Assembly: GCA_036365145.1 (NCBI GenBank)
Contig: JAEOAD010002231.1
Span: forward strand, 3,823,501 to 3,887,500
Source: Orientallactaga sibirica
Lineage: Eukaryota; Chordata; Mammalia; Rodentia; Dipodidae
Direction: 5' to 3'
Length of the DNA stretch: 64,000 nt
Position numbers and translations under genes: made by a program. Under the pieces are notes generated by a model. That model worked only from the letters and a program-made list of their open reading frames with translations. It searched no databases and was not told the DNA's origin. Each line of letters starts with the position of its first letter. Within the stretch, counting starts at the first letter, position 1. Below are positions 11,301-22,467 of the stretch, one piece after another.

Positions 11301-12106
11301 TCACTACATATTCTGTGTGGTTTTTCAGCAATAGGGCTGGCAGCTCTTTTTAGCAGCCATCTCATGGTCCCAGTATTTCCACTGGGTTTCCACTGCAATC
11401 CATGGTCCATCCTAACAGCTCCATCATGTCTCCATGAAGGCAATCCAGCAAATCTCTTTCACACTGCCCATGGCCATTTCCAAAACACAAGAATGTGTTG
11501 TAAACTCAATAACCCACTCTTTCCTGCATTTCTCATACTCCACAATACCAAGTGGGGTACCAATTTGTTAGTCCAGGGGGGAATAAAGCAGACTTTGAAG
11601 CATAGGACATTCTTTCAGCATTCAGGCTGCTTCAAAAGACTGCATTCTTCCTGTTATTCCAGTGAAAGTCAACTGGCACAATCTCAATGGTTGTAATCTC
11701 TCAATTGCAGCTGAATGGGCATCTGTTTCACCTAAATATTTCATTTTTTCTGTGTCATATGCCTCTGCTCACACCAGACCATTTCTATGCAATGCAACCC
11801 TGCACATATTCTCAGGACTTGGGCATAACAGCAAGCCTCTCACACAAACTGCTTCTAGCCTAGTTCAGGAAAAGCTCTTTCTCACCCTCATAAGCCAAAC
11901 CTCACAGTTCTTAGTTCTTACTGCATTAAGGTCTTTCAACTCTGACCAGAATAGTCCATCAAGCTGTACTTACACCAGTACAAGGCATCTCTTAGGCCAA
12001 GGTTTCAAATCCTTCCACATTCCTCTTGAAAAATCAGCTCCAAAAGGCCAAAGCCACACAGTCAAGTTTCAATCAGCAATGAACCCACTCTCAGTACCAA
12101 CTTTAT

Positions 12107-12455
12107 TGTTGCAGTCAGGTTCATATTGCTGGCAGAAATCACCCAACCAAGATCAGCTTGTGGGGAATAAAAGGGTTTATGTTGGCTTACAGGCTTGAGG
12201 GGAAGCTTCATTATGGCAGAGGAAAATGATAACATGAGTAGAGGGTGGACATCCTCTCCTGGCCAACATCAGGTGGACAACAGCAGCAGGAGAGTGTGTC
12301 AAACACTGGCAAGGAGAAACTGACTATAATACCCATAAGCCCACTCCTAACAATACACTGCCTCCAGGAGGTGTTAATTCCCAAATCTCCATCATATGGG
12401 AACCTAACATTCCAAACACCTAAGTTTATGGGGGCACCTGAATCAAACCATCACA
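12107..12455 (-). mobile_element. MaLR-type LTR with adjoining internal part, antisense
   Basis: Read on the minus strand, the LTR runs from TGTGATGGTTTGATTCAGG (12455) to GACTGCAACA (12107), with a CCATAATGAAGCTT segment and an AATAAA-like signal. Just beyond its end comes TTGGTACTGAGAGTGGG (12100-12084), a tRNA-Leu-type primer binding site, so internal sequence continues below 12107, perhaps to about 11300-11560. No matching second LTR was found. It appears inserted in L1 3'-UTR sequence. Confidence 0.75.
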
Positions 12456-13645
12456 CCACCCTCTCCAGGACCCTTCTTACATGACAATCCCTGCATGCTA
12501 CTGTTGAAGATTTTATCATTTAGTCTGCTATCCAGGAGAAAGTTTTCTATGGAACAAATTCATTTTGGATTTACTTTGTTTGTGTATTCCTCCCTCCTAT
12601 TCCCCTTTCCTGACAAACTTCCTTCTCTATTAATTGATCCTTGAGTTGCCTGTCAGGTATGCCTGCAACTCAAAGTATTCCAGGTCAGGAACCACAGATG
12701 AGGGAGAACATGTGGTGTTTTTCTTTCTGTGCTTGTGTGAGTTCACTTAGTATGATTTGTTCCAAGTCATCCATTTTCCTACAAATTTCACTGTATCATG
12801 TTTCCTCAGTGCTGTGTAGAATTCCACTGCGTATATATGCCACATCTTCATTTTTCAGTCATCAAATGATGGGTTGATTCCAGTTTTTAGCTGCTGTGAA
12901 TTGAGCAGCTATGAACATGGTTGAGCAAATATCTTGCAGTGAAGAGTGGAACCTTTAGGGTAGATGCCCAATAGAGGAATAGCTGCATCAGTTGGTAGCA
13001 CTGTTTTCATCTTTTTCAGGAGTCTGCATATTGATTCCATAGTGGTTGTACCAGTTTGCTCTCCCACCAGCAGTGAATGGGGGTTCCTCTTTCCCAACAC
13101 CCTCACCAACATGTATAGTCAGCTGATTTTTTAACAATTGCCATTCTGACTGAAGTAAGGTGGAATCTCATAGTTGTTTTAATTTGCATCTCTCCTCCTG
13201 ATGCTTAAGGATGTTTTATATTTTCTTAAGTGGGTATTAGCTATTTGTATTTCTTCTATTGAGAATTTCTTATTCAGTTCTCTGCCCCATTTTTTGAGTG
13301 GATTGTTTGATTTTTTATTGTTTAGTTGTTTTGGTTCTTTGTAGATTTTAGATATTAGGCTTCTGTCAGTGGTTAGCTGGTGAAGATTTTCTCCCAATCT
13401 GTGGGTACTCTGTTGCTCTGTTTATGGTATATTTGTCTATACAAAAGCTTTTAAGCTCCACAAGATCCTACTGGTTGAGTGATTATTTCCTGGGGTACTG
13501 TGGTATTATTCAGCAAGCCTTTCTCACTCCTTTATCATGGAACATTCCCTTTATATTTAGTCCCAGGCAATTAAGAGTTTCAGGTCTTATGTTAAGGTCT
13601 TGAATCAATTTGGAGTTTATTTTGTGCATGGTGAGAGAAGTGGGT

Positions 13646-14041
13646 TGTGGTAGTTTGAATATATGTCACCCAATATATTCAGTGTTTTTTTTATTATTTT
13701 ATAGTTTGCATCTGCAATCACCTTGCTAGAGGCAAGGTCAATGGGGGCCTGGTCTTAAGGTGTGGTGATGGTTTGAGATTCCATTGTAAAGATATGCAAA
13801 TGTGCCTAGCAGGATTTCCTGAAGTGTGCTTTGTGACCTTTTGGCTGTAGTTTTGCTCTGTGTGCTGTGGTGGCTGGTTGGTTTCTCTCTCTCTCTGCTT
13901 GGCCCTGTGGAGAGCAGGCTGCTTCTCTTGCCATTATGGAACTTCCCCTGGATCTGTAAGCTTCAATAAATAATATCCCTTCCTCCATAACTGTGCCTGT
14001 TCTGGAAGTTCATCTCAGCGAACCTGAACCTGTCTGCAACA
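13646..14041 (+). repeat. 5' LTR of the MaLR-like element
   Basis: This 396-bp repeat starts TGTGGTAGTTTG and ends GTCTGCAACA. It contains AATAAA near its 3' part (CAATAAATAATATCCC), fitting the LTR polyadenylation signal. It differs from the 3' LTR at 13668, 14029 and 14038. Confidence 0.93.
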
Positions 14042-15258
14042 GTAAAGTGGTACCGAGGAGTGTGGGGTGAGATGAACCTGACCGTGTGGATATTCGTCTT
14101 TTGGAACCTTTGTTTTGGAGGAATGGGCATGGACTTGGTGCTTGCAACTGAAGATGCCTTCTGGAATGGTAAGCCAAGTTTTATGGACTATTCTGATGAG
14201 AGTTTGAGAATGCTAAGTGCAGACAGTATTGGACTTCGAGGCTTGGCTTATGAGCTTTCTAAGGGGAAGGAAAGACTGCAGAGGACTTTGTTGGAACTGG
14301 GCTACTGGCATAAGGGATGGCTACGTTCTGCTATCCAGGCCCAGAGTGTTTGATCAAACTTAAATTTGTAATGGATTGATGTGCTTGGCTGAAGATACCG
14401 GACTGAGATTTTAAGATTTAAGTTGGAATACCTGAAGCAAGTTAAAAGTAGAGGCACTGAGACTGGTTTAGCTGCTATTGTCAAACACATTAGCAATCTT
14501 AAGGAAGGTGGAAGGAAGGTGGCCTGACCTGATTTACATTAAAACAATGGAGAGGATGCCTGAGGAAAGACTGTTAAAAATGAAAATTCTTGGAAAGAGC
14601 TGACTGGAGAAGGAACCTGCTTTTCAAGGCTATGATTTATTTTGTCCCTGGATTAAGAATATGGCTGTGTCTTGCACACCTGGTATTAGTTTTGGAAGCA
14701 TGAAAAATGCATAGAGTGGTCATGAGTTGCACACGGTTCCAGGAGCCGCTGCTGAGATGTGGCATGAGGCAGGGCATGAAGTCCCTCAGGAATAAGCTAG
14801 AAGAGCCTTTTGGAAGATGGACCGTGGTTTGCATGGAGACCTGAAGATGTTTTGGATATACCAGGACTGTGCAAAAGGGCTACCATGGAGTGCAGTGTTA
14901 GCATGGGATGAAAGTTTTCCCTGACGACTCTGCCCAGCTGGAGGGGCGGAATTTGAAAACCTGGAGACTGTCAGTCTCTGGTTATTTTGAACTTGAACTG
15001 CAGAAGTTTGATGACTGCTGATGGTGGTTGAGTTTGCATTATTCTAGTCTCTCCTTGCTATGCCTTATATCAGTTAAAATGTTTACTCTGTGCCTTTACA
15101 TGTTAAAAGTATTTAACTTGTTTTACTTTACAGGACTATCTTAAGTTGATCAAGACTGTGAGAACCTTTGAAATTGGATTGAGTACAATTTACAATGTGT
15201 GATAGTTATAAATCTATTGGGGGCCAGGAGCTAAATATATTGGGGGCCAGGGGCGGAA
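14042..15258 (+). other. Internal region of the MaLR-like element
   Basis: This 1,217-bp region lies between the LTRs. One open frame of 97 codons (14060-14353) starts inside or just after the primer binding site; I recognise no retroviral domain in it. The rest is broken by stops. The region ends with two GGGGGCCAGG-containing purine-rich units (15216-15258); the second directly abuts the 3' LTR and should be the polypurine tract. Confidence 0.8.
14048..14065 (+). other. Primer binding site, tRNA-Leu type
   Basis: TGGTACCGAGGAGTG, six bases after the 5' LTR, resembles TGGTACCAGGAGTG, the complement of a tRNA-Leu 3' end used by ERVL/MaLR elements. Confidence 0.75.
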
Positions 15259-15654
15259 TGTGGTAGTTTGAATATATGTCCCCCAATATATTCAGTGTTT
15301 TTTTTATTATTTTATAGTTTGCATCTGCAATCACCTTGCTAGAGGCAAGGTCAATGGGGGCCTGGTCTTAAGGTGTGGTGATGGTTTGAGATTCCATTGT
15401 AAAGATATGCAAATGTGCCTAGCAGGATTTCCTGAAGTGTGCTTTGTGACCTTTTGGCTGTAGTTTTGCTCTGTGTGCTGTGGTGGCTGGTTGGTTTCTC
15501 TCTCTCTCTGCTTGGCCCTGTGGAGAGCAGGCTGCTTCTCTTGCCATTATGGAACTTCCCCTGGATCTGTAAGCTTCAATAAATAATATCCCTTCCTCCA
15601 TAACTGTGCCTGTTCTGGAAGTTCATCTCAGCGAACCTGAAGCTGTCTGCTACA
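15259..15654 (+). repeat. 3' LTR of the MaLR-like element
   Basis: This 396-bp repeat is over 99% identical by eye to the 5' LTR, differing at 15281, 15642 and 15651. It is followed at once by the target duplication TGGGT and the continuation of the host L1. Confidence 0.93.
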
Positions 15655-16458
15655 TGGGTCTAGTTTCATTTTTCTATATGTTCTTATCCAATTTGACCAG
15701 CACCATTTATGGAAGATGCTGTCCTTTCTCCAGTGAAGAGTGTTGGCTCCTTTGTCAAAGATCAAGTAGCTATGGTTACTTGAATTAAGGGCTGGCTCTT
15801 CTATTCAGTTCCATTGGCCCATATGTCTGTTTTTGTGCCAATACCATGCTGTTTTTGTTACTATGGCTTTGTAGAATAGCTTTAGATGGGGTGTGATGAT
15901 AACTTTCAAGGTGTTTCTTTTGCTGAAGATATGTTTATATATCTGAGGACTTTTGCCATTACATATAAATTTTGAAATTATTTTTTATATCTCCATGAAG
16001 AATGATGCTGGGATTTTTATTGGTATTGTGTTGAATCTGTTTATTGCTTTTGGTAGGACTATCATTTACAAAATATTAATTCTACCAATACAGGAGCATA
16101 GATAGGTCTTTCCATCTTCTCATGTCTTCCTCAATTTCTTTCTTGAAAGATTTTATGTCTTCAATATAAATGTCTTTCACATCCTTGGTTAGTGCTATTC
16201 CAATGTATTTTTTTTTTGTGGCTATTGAAAATGGGACAGCCTCACTGATTTCTTTCTCTATATACTTGTCTTTTGCCTATAGAAGGCTACTGATTTGTTT
16301 GTGTTTATTTTATATGTGGCCACTTTGCTGAAGGAATTTATCACCTTTAGAACTTTTATGGTAGAGTCTTTTGGGTCACTTATACATAGGATCATGTCAT
16401 CTGCAAACAGGACTAGTTTAACTTCTTTCTTTCCAATTTGTATCCCCTTTATCTTTTT

Positions 16459-17609
16459 TTTTTTTTATCAATATATATTTTTTATTTATATTATTCTGAT
16501 TTTACATTCATAGTATTGGTTCCATTGTCCTCCTCCCCTTCCTCCCACTTTCAAAGGGGCCCTCATCAATGGGGAATGTTTATCATGCATTGTGAGTTTG
16601 CTCAAGAGTTCTGGTGGATAGGCCCCAGTCTCTGTGCATAATGCCCCAACTTGTGACTCTAACAATCTTTCCGCCCCCTCTTCCTTGAGTTTCCCTGAGC
16701 CACATTGGGGTCATTTAGTTCTGCTTCCTTGATGAGGTTTTGGGAGCCTCTGTGTCTCTGGATATCTGGCTAATGACTGGAGTTGGATGTTCTCTGTATT
16801 TATCTCCTTCAGCCTTTTTCTGGTGTAGTGATCGCCTTGAGCGCTGTATTCTTGCCCTTCCCCTCGTTGTTCTATGGTTTCAGCTGGTGAGGTGTGGTTA
16901 GCTGATCCTCCCTTCAGGTTCATTGTCCACCTGAAAAGAGATAAGCAAATTCTCCAACGGAGAGAGAAGTTAGTACTAGATAGAAGGGATAACCATATAT
17001 GTTTTGGAGGGAACTTTATATGCATTGGCTCTCTTCTAGCCTACTTTTGGTGGCCACTAGATCTTGGAGACTGAGCTCATTTTTTGTACATGGCTTTGAC
17101 TTATTTCCCAGTTCCAGCAATGAGTTCCACTCCACTGAGTGGATCTATTAGCCAAATCAAGAACAGTTGGTTACCCCCCATGGCTGTTTGCCACTACTGC
17201 ACTTGTATGAGCATTACGTCAGATGGTTTCCTGCTGGGTATCTTAGACTGCAAGTTGTTTGGACCAATGTCAGACATTTTCCCCCAGTTGCTCATGTAGC
17301 ACCCTCTGGTACTAGACTCGCTAACTGTCTGGGGACTGACCTTCTTCCAGATTCTCTCTGTGTTTGGTCTCTCTGTGTTTGGTCTTACACACGTATGCTA
17401 TCTTCGACAGTAGGGTCTTACCATTAACCTTTGGTGGGTCACCAAGTACTCTGACAGAAGTCTGTCTTTTTTGGGAAACCTTGTAGGTGTTTCAGATCAA
17501 CACCTCATTGTGGAAGTTAACCCCTTGCTGGCACTGGGAGTTATAAGTCTGCACCTAGGAAGGTGAGGGAGGAAAAAGATATATAATGTAAAAGAGAAAG
17601 TGAGTATAG

Positions 17610-17665
<56 letters not shown>

Positions 17666-17727
17666 AGAGAAAGAGAAGCAGGACCAGATTAAAGTTGGCC
17701 TTCATCATGTTCTCTCCAGGTTCCTGT
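16459..17727 (-). mobile_element. L1 3'-UTR-only insertion with target duplication
   Basis: A minus-strand L1 truncated within its 3' UTR, with a poly(A) tail at 16459-16466 (as T's). It is flanked by the 14-bp direct repeat CCCTTTATCTTTTT (16445-16458 and 17728-17741), and the host L1 reads through if it is removed. It matches the reverse complement of 38750-40015 closely. An AG microsatellite lies at 17607-17656. Confidence 0.88.
17607..17656. repeat. (AG)n microsatellite
   Basis: A GA dinucleotide run inside the L1 3'-UTR insertion. Confidence 0.9.
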
Positions 17728-19222
17728 CCCTTTATCTTTTTCCTGCCTTATTACTTGGACTAGGATTTCCAATACTATGTTGAAGAGCAGTGATGAGAGT
17801 GGGCACCCCTACCTTGTTCCCAATCTTAGTAGGAACTCCCATTAAGTATGATCTAGGCTTTAGGTGCTTTGTATATAGCTTTTATTATGTTAAGGTATAA
17901 ACCCTCCATGCCTAGTTTTTCTAGTGTTTTTTTATCATAAAGTGATGTTGGATTTTTGTCAAAAGCCTTCTCTGAATCTATTGAGATGGTCATGTGGTTC
18001 TTGTGTTTCAGTTTATTTATGTGGTTATTATGTTAATTGATTTCCATATGTTGAACCATCTCTGCCTCCCTGGGATGAAGCCTGCTTGATTAAGGCAGAA
18101 AATGCTTTTGATGTGCTGTTGAATTCAGTTTGTGAGGATTTTGTTCAGGATTTCTGCATCCAAGTTCATCGGGGATGTGGGTGTATAGTTTTCTTGTTGT
18201 TTCTCTGTCTGGTTTTAGTATTATGGTGATGCTAGCTTCATAGAAGGAGTTGAGGGTTCCCTGTTCTCTGATAGGTGAAATATCTTGAGAAAAAGAGGTA
18301 TCAGTTCGTTGATGAAGGTTTGATAGAATTCAGCTGAGAATTCATCAGGTCCTGGACTTGTTCTTTTGGGGAGGTCTTTTGTTATGATTTCAAACTTGAT
18401 GGATGTAACGGGTTTGTTTAGGAGATTTATCTGCTCTGAGTTTATTTTTGGTAGATTGTATGTGACTAGGAACTCCAGGTTATCCAATTTTGTGTAGTAG
18501 AGGTTGTTAAAATATGCCCGCATGATTCTTTTAATTTCATTGATGTCTACTGTGACCTCCCCTTTTAATTTCTAATTTTGTTACTATGAGATGAGACTTC
18601 TCTTTTTTTGTTGTTGTTTGATCAAATTGGCCAGAGGTTTATCAATTTTGTTTATTTTTTTCAAAGAATCAGCTCTTTGTTTCACCAATGTTCTTAATTA
18701 TTTTCTTAGTTTCCAATTCATTAATTTCTGCTTTGTTCTTAATTATATCTTTCCATCTGGAACACTTATGGTTGGATTATTGTTGTTTTTCCAATGCTTT
18801 TAGGTGGATGGTTGGGTTATTTGCCATCTCTCTGTCTTTGTTATGAAGGCATTTAGTGCTATAAACTCTCCCCTTACAACTGCCTTCATTGTGTCTCAGA
18901 AGTTTTGATATGCTGTATTTTCATTATCATTCAGTTCAAGAAATCTTACAATCTCCTTTTTGATTTCTTCTATGACCTATTCATTGTTCAGTAGCATGTT
19001 GCCCAGTCTCCAGGCTGCAATTTCTGTTGTTTCTCCTGTTGTTAATTTCTAACTTTAAAGCATTGTGATATACTGTAGAAAGTTAGGTCAACTTTCCTGA
19101 ATTTATGGAGACATGCTTTAGGCCACAACATATGATCTATTTTGGAGAAAGTTCTGTGGGCTGCTGAGAAGAATGTGTGTTCTGTAGAATTGGGGTGGAA
19201 TGTTCTGTAGATGTCTGTTAGG

Positions 19223-19430
19223 TCTAGTTTATTTATTTATTTGTGAGCAGAGAGATAGAAGAGAGACAGACAGAGAGAATGGGCATGCCAGGCCCTCCAG
19301 CCACTGAAAACAAACTCCAGATGCATGCGGCACTTTGTGCATCTGGCTTTAAGTGGGTACTAGGGAATCGAACTTGGGTCACTAGGCTCTGAAGGCAAGT
19401 GCCTTAACTGCTGAGCCATCTCTCCAGCCC
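19223..19430 (-). repeat. DIP-like SINE in L1
   Basis: Antisense copy ending GAGCCATCTCTCCAGCCC, lying in the endonuclease part of the antisense L1. Endonuclease sequence is also missing around it, so a deletion accompanied or preceded it. Confidence 0.85.
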
Positions 19431-20154
19431 AGAGTGTCTATCTTTAATGGTGAGGTGGGTTTCTTGAAGGCAACACATTAAAGGGTCCATTTTTTGATCC
19501 ACTCTGCTAACTTGTGTCTTTTTATAGGTAAGATTTAATCCCTGCCATGCTGGAGGGTATGTGGTGTTTGGTGCTTTGAATTTTTTCATGCATGGTCTAG
19601 TTTTGGTTATTGTGTTTATACTCTTGTAGGCTCTTGAGGTTAGTTGTTTGACCCTCTGTGTGGAATATTTTCTGAAGTATTCTCTGTTCATATAATCATA
19701 TATAATCATAGTGCTGGCTTTGGAAAGTTTTCCTTTCTCCATCCATTGTGTGGGATACTTTTGCTAGGTACAGTATTTTGGGTTCAAAGTCTTGGTTTTG
19801 AAGTGTTCTATTCCATGCCCTACTGGCTTTCATGGTTTCCATCGAAAAATCTGAGGTAACTCTGATGGCTTGCCTTTGTATATAGTTAGTTGTTTCTCTC
19901 CCTGCTTTTAGCACTCTCCCTTTGTTTTCATTGTTTAGAGTTTTGACTGTGATGTATCTTGGAAAGTTTCTTCTTTGATTCTATTTGGTGTTCTTTGAGC
20001 TTCTTGCATTTCTATAGGCCTCTCTTTTTGCAAGATTGGGAAATTTTTCTTCAATAATTTTGTTGTATATGTTATCTATGCCTCTGGACTGGATTTCTTC
20101 CCCTTATGCTATACTATGATCTGGAATCCCACAGTTGCCTTCTATGCTCTTCAC

Positions 20155-20160
<6 letters not shown>

Positions 20161-20187
<27 letters not shown>

Positions 20188-20330
20188 GGTTTTTCGAGGT
20201 AGGGTGTCACTTTGTCTCAGGCTGACCTGGAATTCACTATTAGTCTCAGGGTGGCCTCAAACTCATGGCAATCCTCCTACCTCTGCCTCCCGAGTGCTGG
20301 GATTAAAGTCATGCACCACCACACCTGGCT
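20161..20330 (-). repeat. B1-like SINE with target duplication
   Basis: Antisense copy with a T tract, flanked by TGCTCTTCACATGATT (20145-20160 and 20331-20346), an exact target duplication in L1 ORF1 sequence. Confidence 0.9.
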
Positions 20331-20599
20331 TGCTCTTCACATGATTTTTGAGCTTAGCAAAGTTTTTGGGTTTCTGATTAATTTCTTCTGTCTTGTCTTC
20401 CAGCTCAGTGTGCCACCATGCCCCGTGAAAAGGTTATTTTTATGCCTTAAAAATGTCATAGAATTATAACATTAAATTTACTTAATTTTGTACAAAAAGA
20501 AAGTTCTATCTATTGACTAACTCTTGTGATTGTTCTGCACACATTAGGAAGTCAGAAAGTGTTTACCTATCTTGGATATACATATATAAACGCATGTGC

Positions 20600-20995
20600 T
20601 TTGCCTCCTAAGCTTTCATGGGTAGGAAGTTTGGTTCCCAGTGTGGCAATGTTAAGGTAATAAGTTGAACCATTAAAAGGTAGCGGGAGGTTTTCCCTTG
20701 GAAAGGACTAAGGCAGTTTTCATGTTTCCCCTGATTGTTTCTCATAATATTGAGGTATTATAAAAGCATAACCCTGAACCCTGAATTGCTCTCTGGCTTT
20801 CTGTCTTATGAGGAATCTTTTCCTTTGTGAACTCCAGCTATGTTGTGCTCAGGGAGGTGATGCTATGACATAGTCTCAGAGCCAGCATCGTGCTATTTGG
20901 ACTTCATCTCCAAAAAAGTAAGCAAAAGAGCCTCTATTAAGTTACCTGGTGTCAGGTAGTTCACTATAGCAACAGAAAAGTTAGTACCAAAAATA
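20600..20995 (+). repeat. Ancient MaLR LTR (MST/MLT-like)
   Basis: GGTTCCCAGTGTGGCAATGT near the start and GTAGTTCACTATAGCAACAG near the end match the layout of old MaLR LTRs. It lies just beyond the antisense L1 block. Ends are approximate. Confidence 0.6.
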
Positions 20996-21764
20996 TGAAT
21001 GTCCTGAGTTATGGCCTTGCAAGTGAACAAATCTGTTGGCCATCATTTTTGCATACATATTCTGAATATAGGAGGCTTTCTAAATAAGAAAAACTTGTGA
21101 TTACAGCAAAGTTTACAGTATCCATTTTACAATTTTACATGAAACTTTATTTCTTCCAGAAACCAAATCCAACAGATTCCCATACTCACAAGACTCTGTA
21201 GAATTGTTTATGAACCTTAATTATACTACAGAGTTTTCAGTCTTTGAACCACTAATCTCAAGTCCTTATCTTTTCTCCCTGGATTTTTCTACCATCATTA
21301 TAATAAAATATATTGATAAGTATCCTTGTGAAGATAAAATTTTAAGCTTGGAAAAAACTTAAGCTTGATCTTTTTTCTACAGAAAGATTATTTTAAACTG
21401 TTCTGTTAAATAATGGTATTAAATTATTCACAATAATTTAGAATCAAAGATTGAAATAATCCCATTACTTATAGATTGGATAAACATCTATTTACATGCT
21501 TAAATTTGCCTGCAGATGTTTTTGTTTAGAGAAAAAGCTTTCTGTTTATTAAAAAAAAACATAAACTCTAAATCCTCTTTAGGTCAAGAACATGTTAAAA
21601 GGAAAAAAAAAAACCCATTATTTATAGTTCAGAGCCAGTTTGGACTTAACCTGACACAAGCTATCTTAACACTGTGACAGTGAATCCTCAGCCCACCATA
21701 GACAATGCAATAGTGCTTAGTAAAGTTTGTACATTAACACTTGAAATGAAAATTTTTTACCCCA

Positions 21765-21940
21765 TGTAGTAGACAGCTTCGGGTGTGCTGAGATGAACTT
21801 TCAGACCAGGCACAGTTATGGATGAAGGGATTTATTAAAGCTTACAGATCCAGGGGAAGTTTCATAATGGCAGAAGAAGCTGGCCTACTTTCACAGGTGC
21901 AAGCAGAGAGAGAGAAGCCACAAGCCCTTCACTTCTGTGG
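21765..21940 (-). repeat. Partial LTR related to the 13.6-kb element
   Basis: Read on the minus strand, this segment ends CTGTCTACTACA and contains TGCCTGGTCTGAAAGTTCAT, CATAACTG and GATCTGTAAGCTT, matching the 3' half of the LTR at 13646. It is more diverged and lacks the LTR 5' half. It is probably an older, truncated solo LTR of the same or a sister family. Confidence 0.8.
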
Positions 21941-22245
21941 CACTTCAGGGGACTTGAACTGGCTTAGGAAGTAAATTATCTATACAGTTTTTTGTACAGA
22001 TACATGTGTGTAGTTAGTCTATGCTCATATGTGTGAATACATGCACATCTAAAAATGGGTACAACTAATTTTGGTATTTTATAGAGGCATTTATTTGATG
22101 TTAGAGGTTATCTCAATTAGCTCTTAGACTTTTAGTTTTCCACATCACTAAGCTTACTAAGACACGTACTAGACTTAACTAAGTAGTAATGAAAGTAGAG
22201 ACAATTTAGTTATATATAACAAATCATTCCTCCAATTAAATTAAT

Positions 22246-22467
22246 TAATTCATTTTATTTTTATTTATTTGAGAGAGAAAGAAGCAGAGAGAGAGAAAGA
22301 GGCAGACAGAGAGAGAATGGGGGTGCCAGGGCCTCCAGTCACTGCAAACGAACTCCAGACACATGTGCCACCTTGTGCATCTGGCTAACATGGGTCCTGG
22401 GGAATTGAACCTAGGTCCTTTGGTTTTGCAGGCAAGTACCTTAATCACTAACCCATCTCCCCAGCCC
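22246..22467 (-). repeat. DIP-like SINE
   Basis: Full antisense copy: TTTATTTATTTGAGAGAG to CCATCTCCCCAGCCC. Confidence 0.85.

Larger units (their letters stand above)
13646..15654 (+). mobile_element. Young MaLR/ERVL-like LTR retrotransposon, complete
   Basis: This element has two 396-bp LTRs, a 1,217-bp internal region, a tRNA-Leu-type primer binding site and a polypurine tract. The 5-bp target duplication TGGGT occurs at 13641-13645 and 15655-15659. The LTRs begin TGTGGTAG and end in ACA, and differ at only three positions. The short internal part has no gag-pol coding capacity, as in non-autonomous MaLR elements that ERVL machinery mobilises (family knowledge). It sits inside an antisense L1 whose sequence resumes exactly after the duplication. 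The family name is my inference; no library comparison was possible. Confidence 0.93.
12456..20415 (-). mobile_element. Long antisense L1, 5'-truncated in ORF1 and interrupted
   Basis: Read on the minus strand: ORF1 C-terminal domain (20110-19690), ORF2 endonuclease start including PLMCCLQETHLT (about 19510-19430), a gap around a SINE, the remainder of endonuclease, the RT lead-in with TSPGPDEFSAEFYQ (18361 region), the catalytic LFADDM motif (FADD codons at 16407-16396), and the ORF2 C-terminus to about 12480. It is interrupted by the MaLR element, an L1 3' end, a DIP-like SINE (19223) and a B1 (20161). Stops and frameshifts abound, so it is dead. Confidence 0.85.

Noticed and set aside
11169..12198. 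Plus-strand frames of 175 and 178 residues
   Set aside because: They lie across antisense L1 3'-UTR and MaLR sequence and read the wrong strand of those elements; no recognisable protein.
13806..15601. Two identical 60-residue minus-strand frames (13806-13988 and 15419-15601)
   Set aside because: They are the same segment of the two LTRs, not genes.
18221..19914. Minus-strand frames around 18.2-19.9 kb
   Set aside because: They are L1 ORF2 and ORF1 remnants of the interrupted antisense L1.
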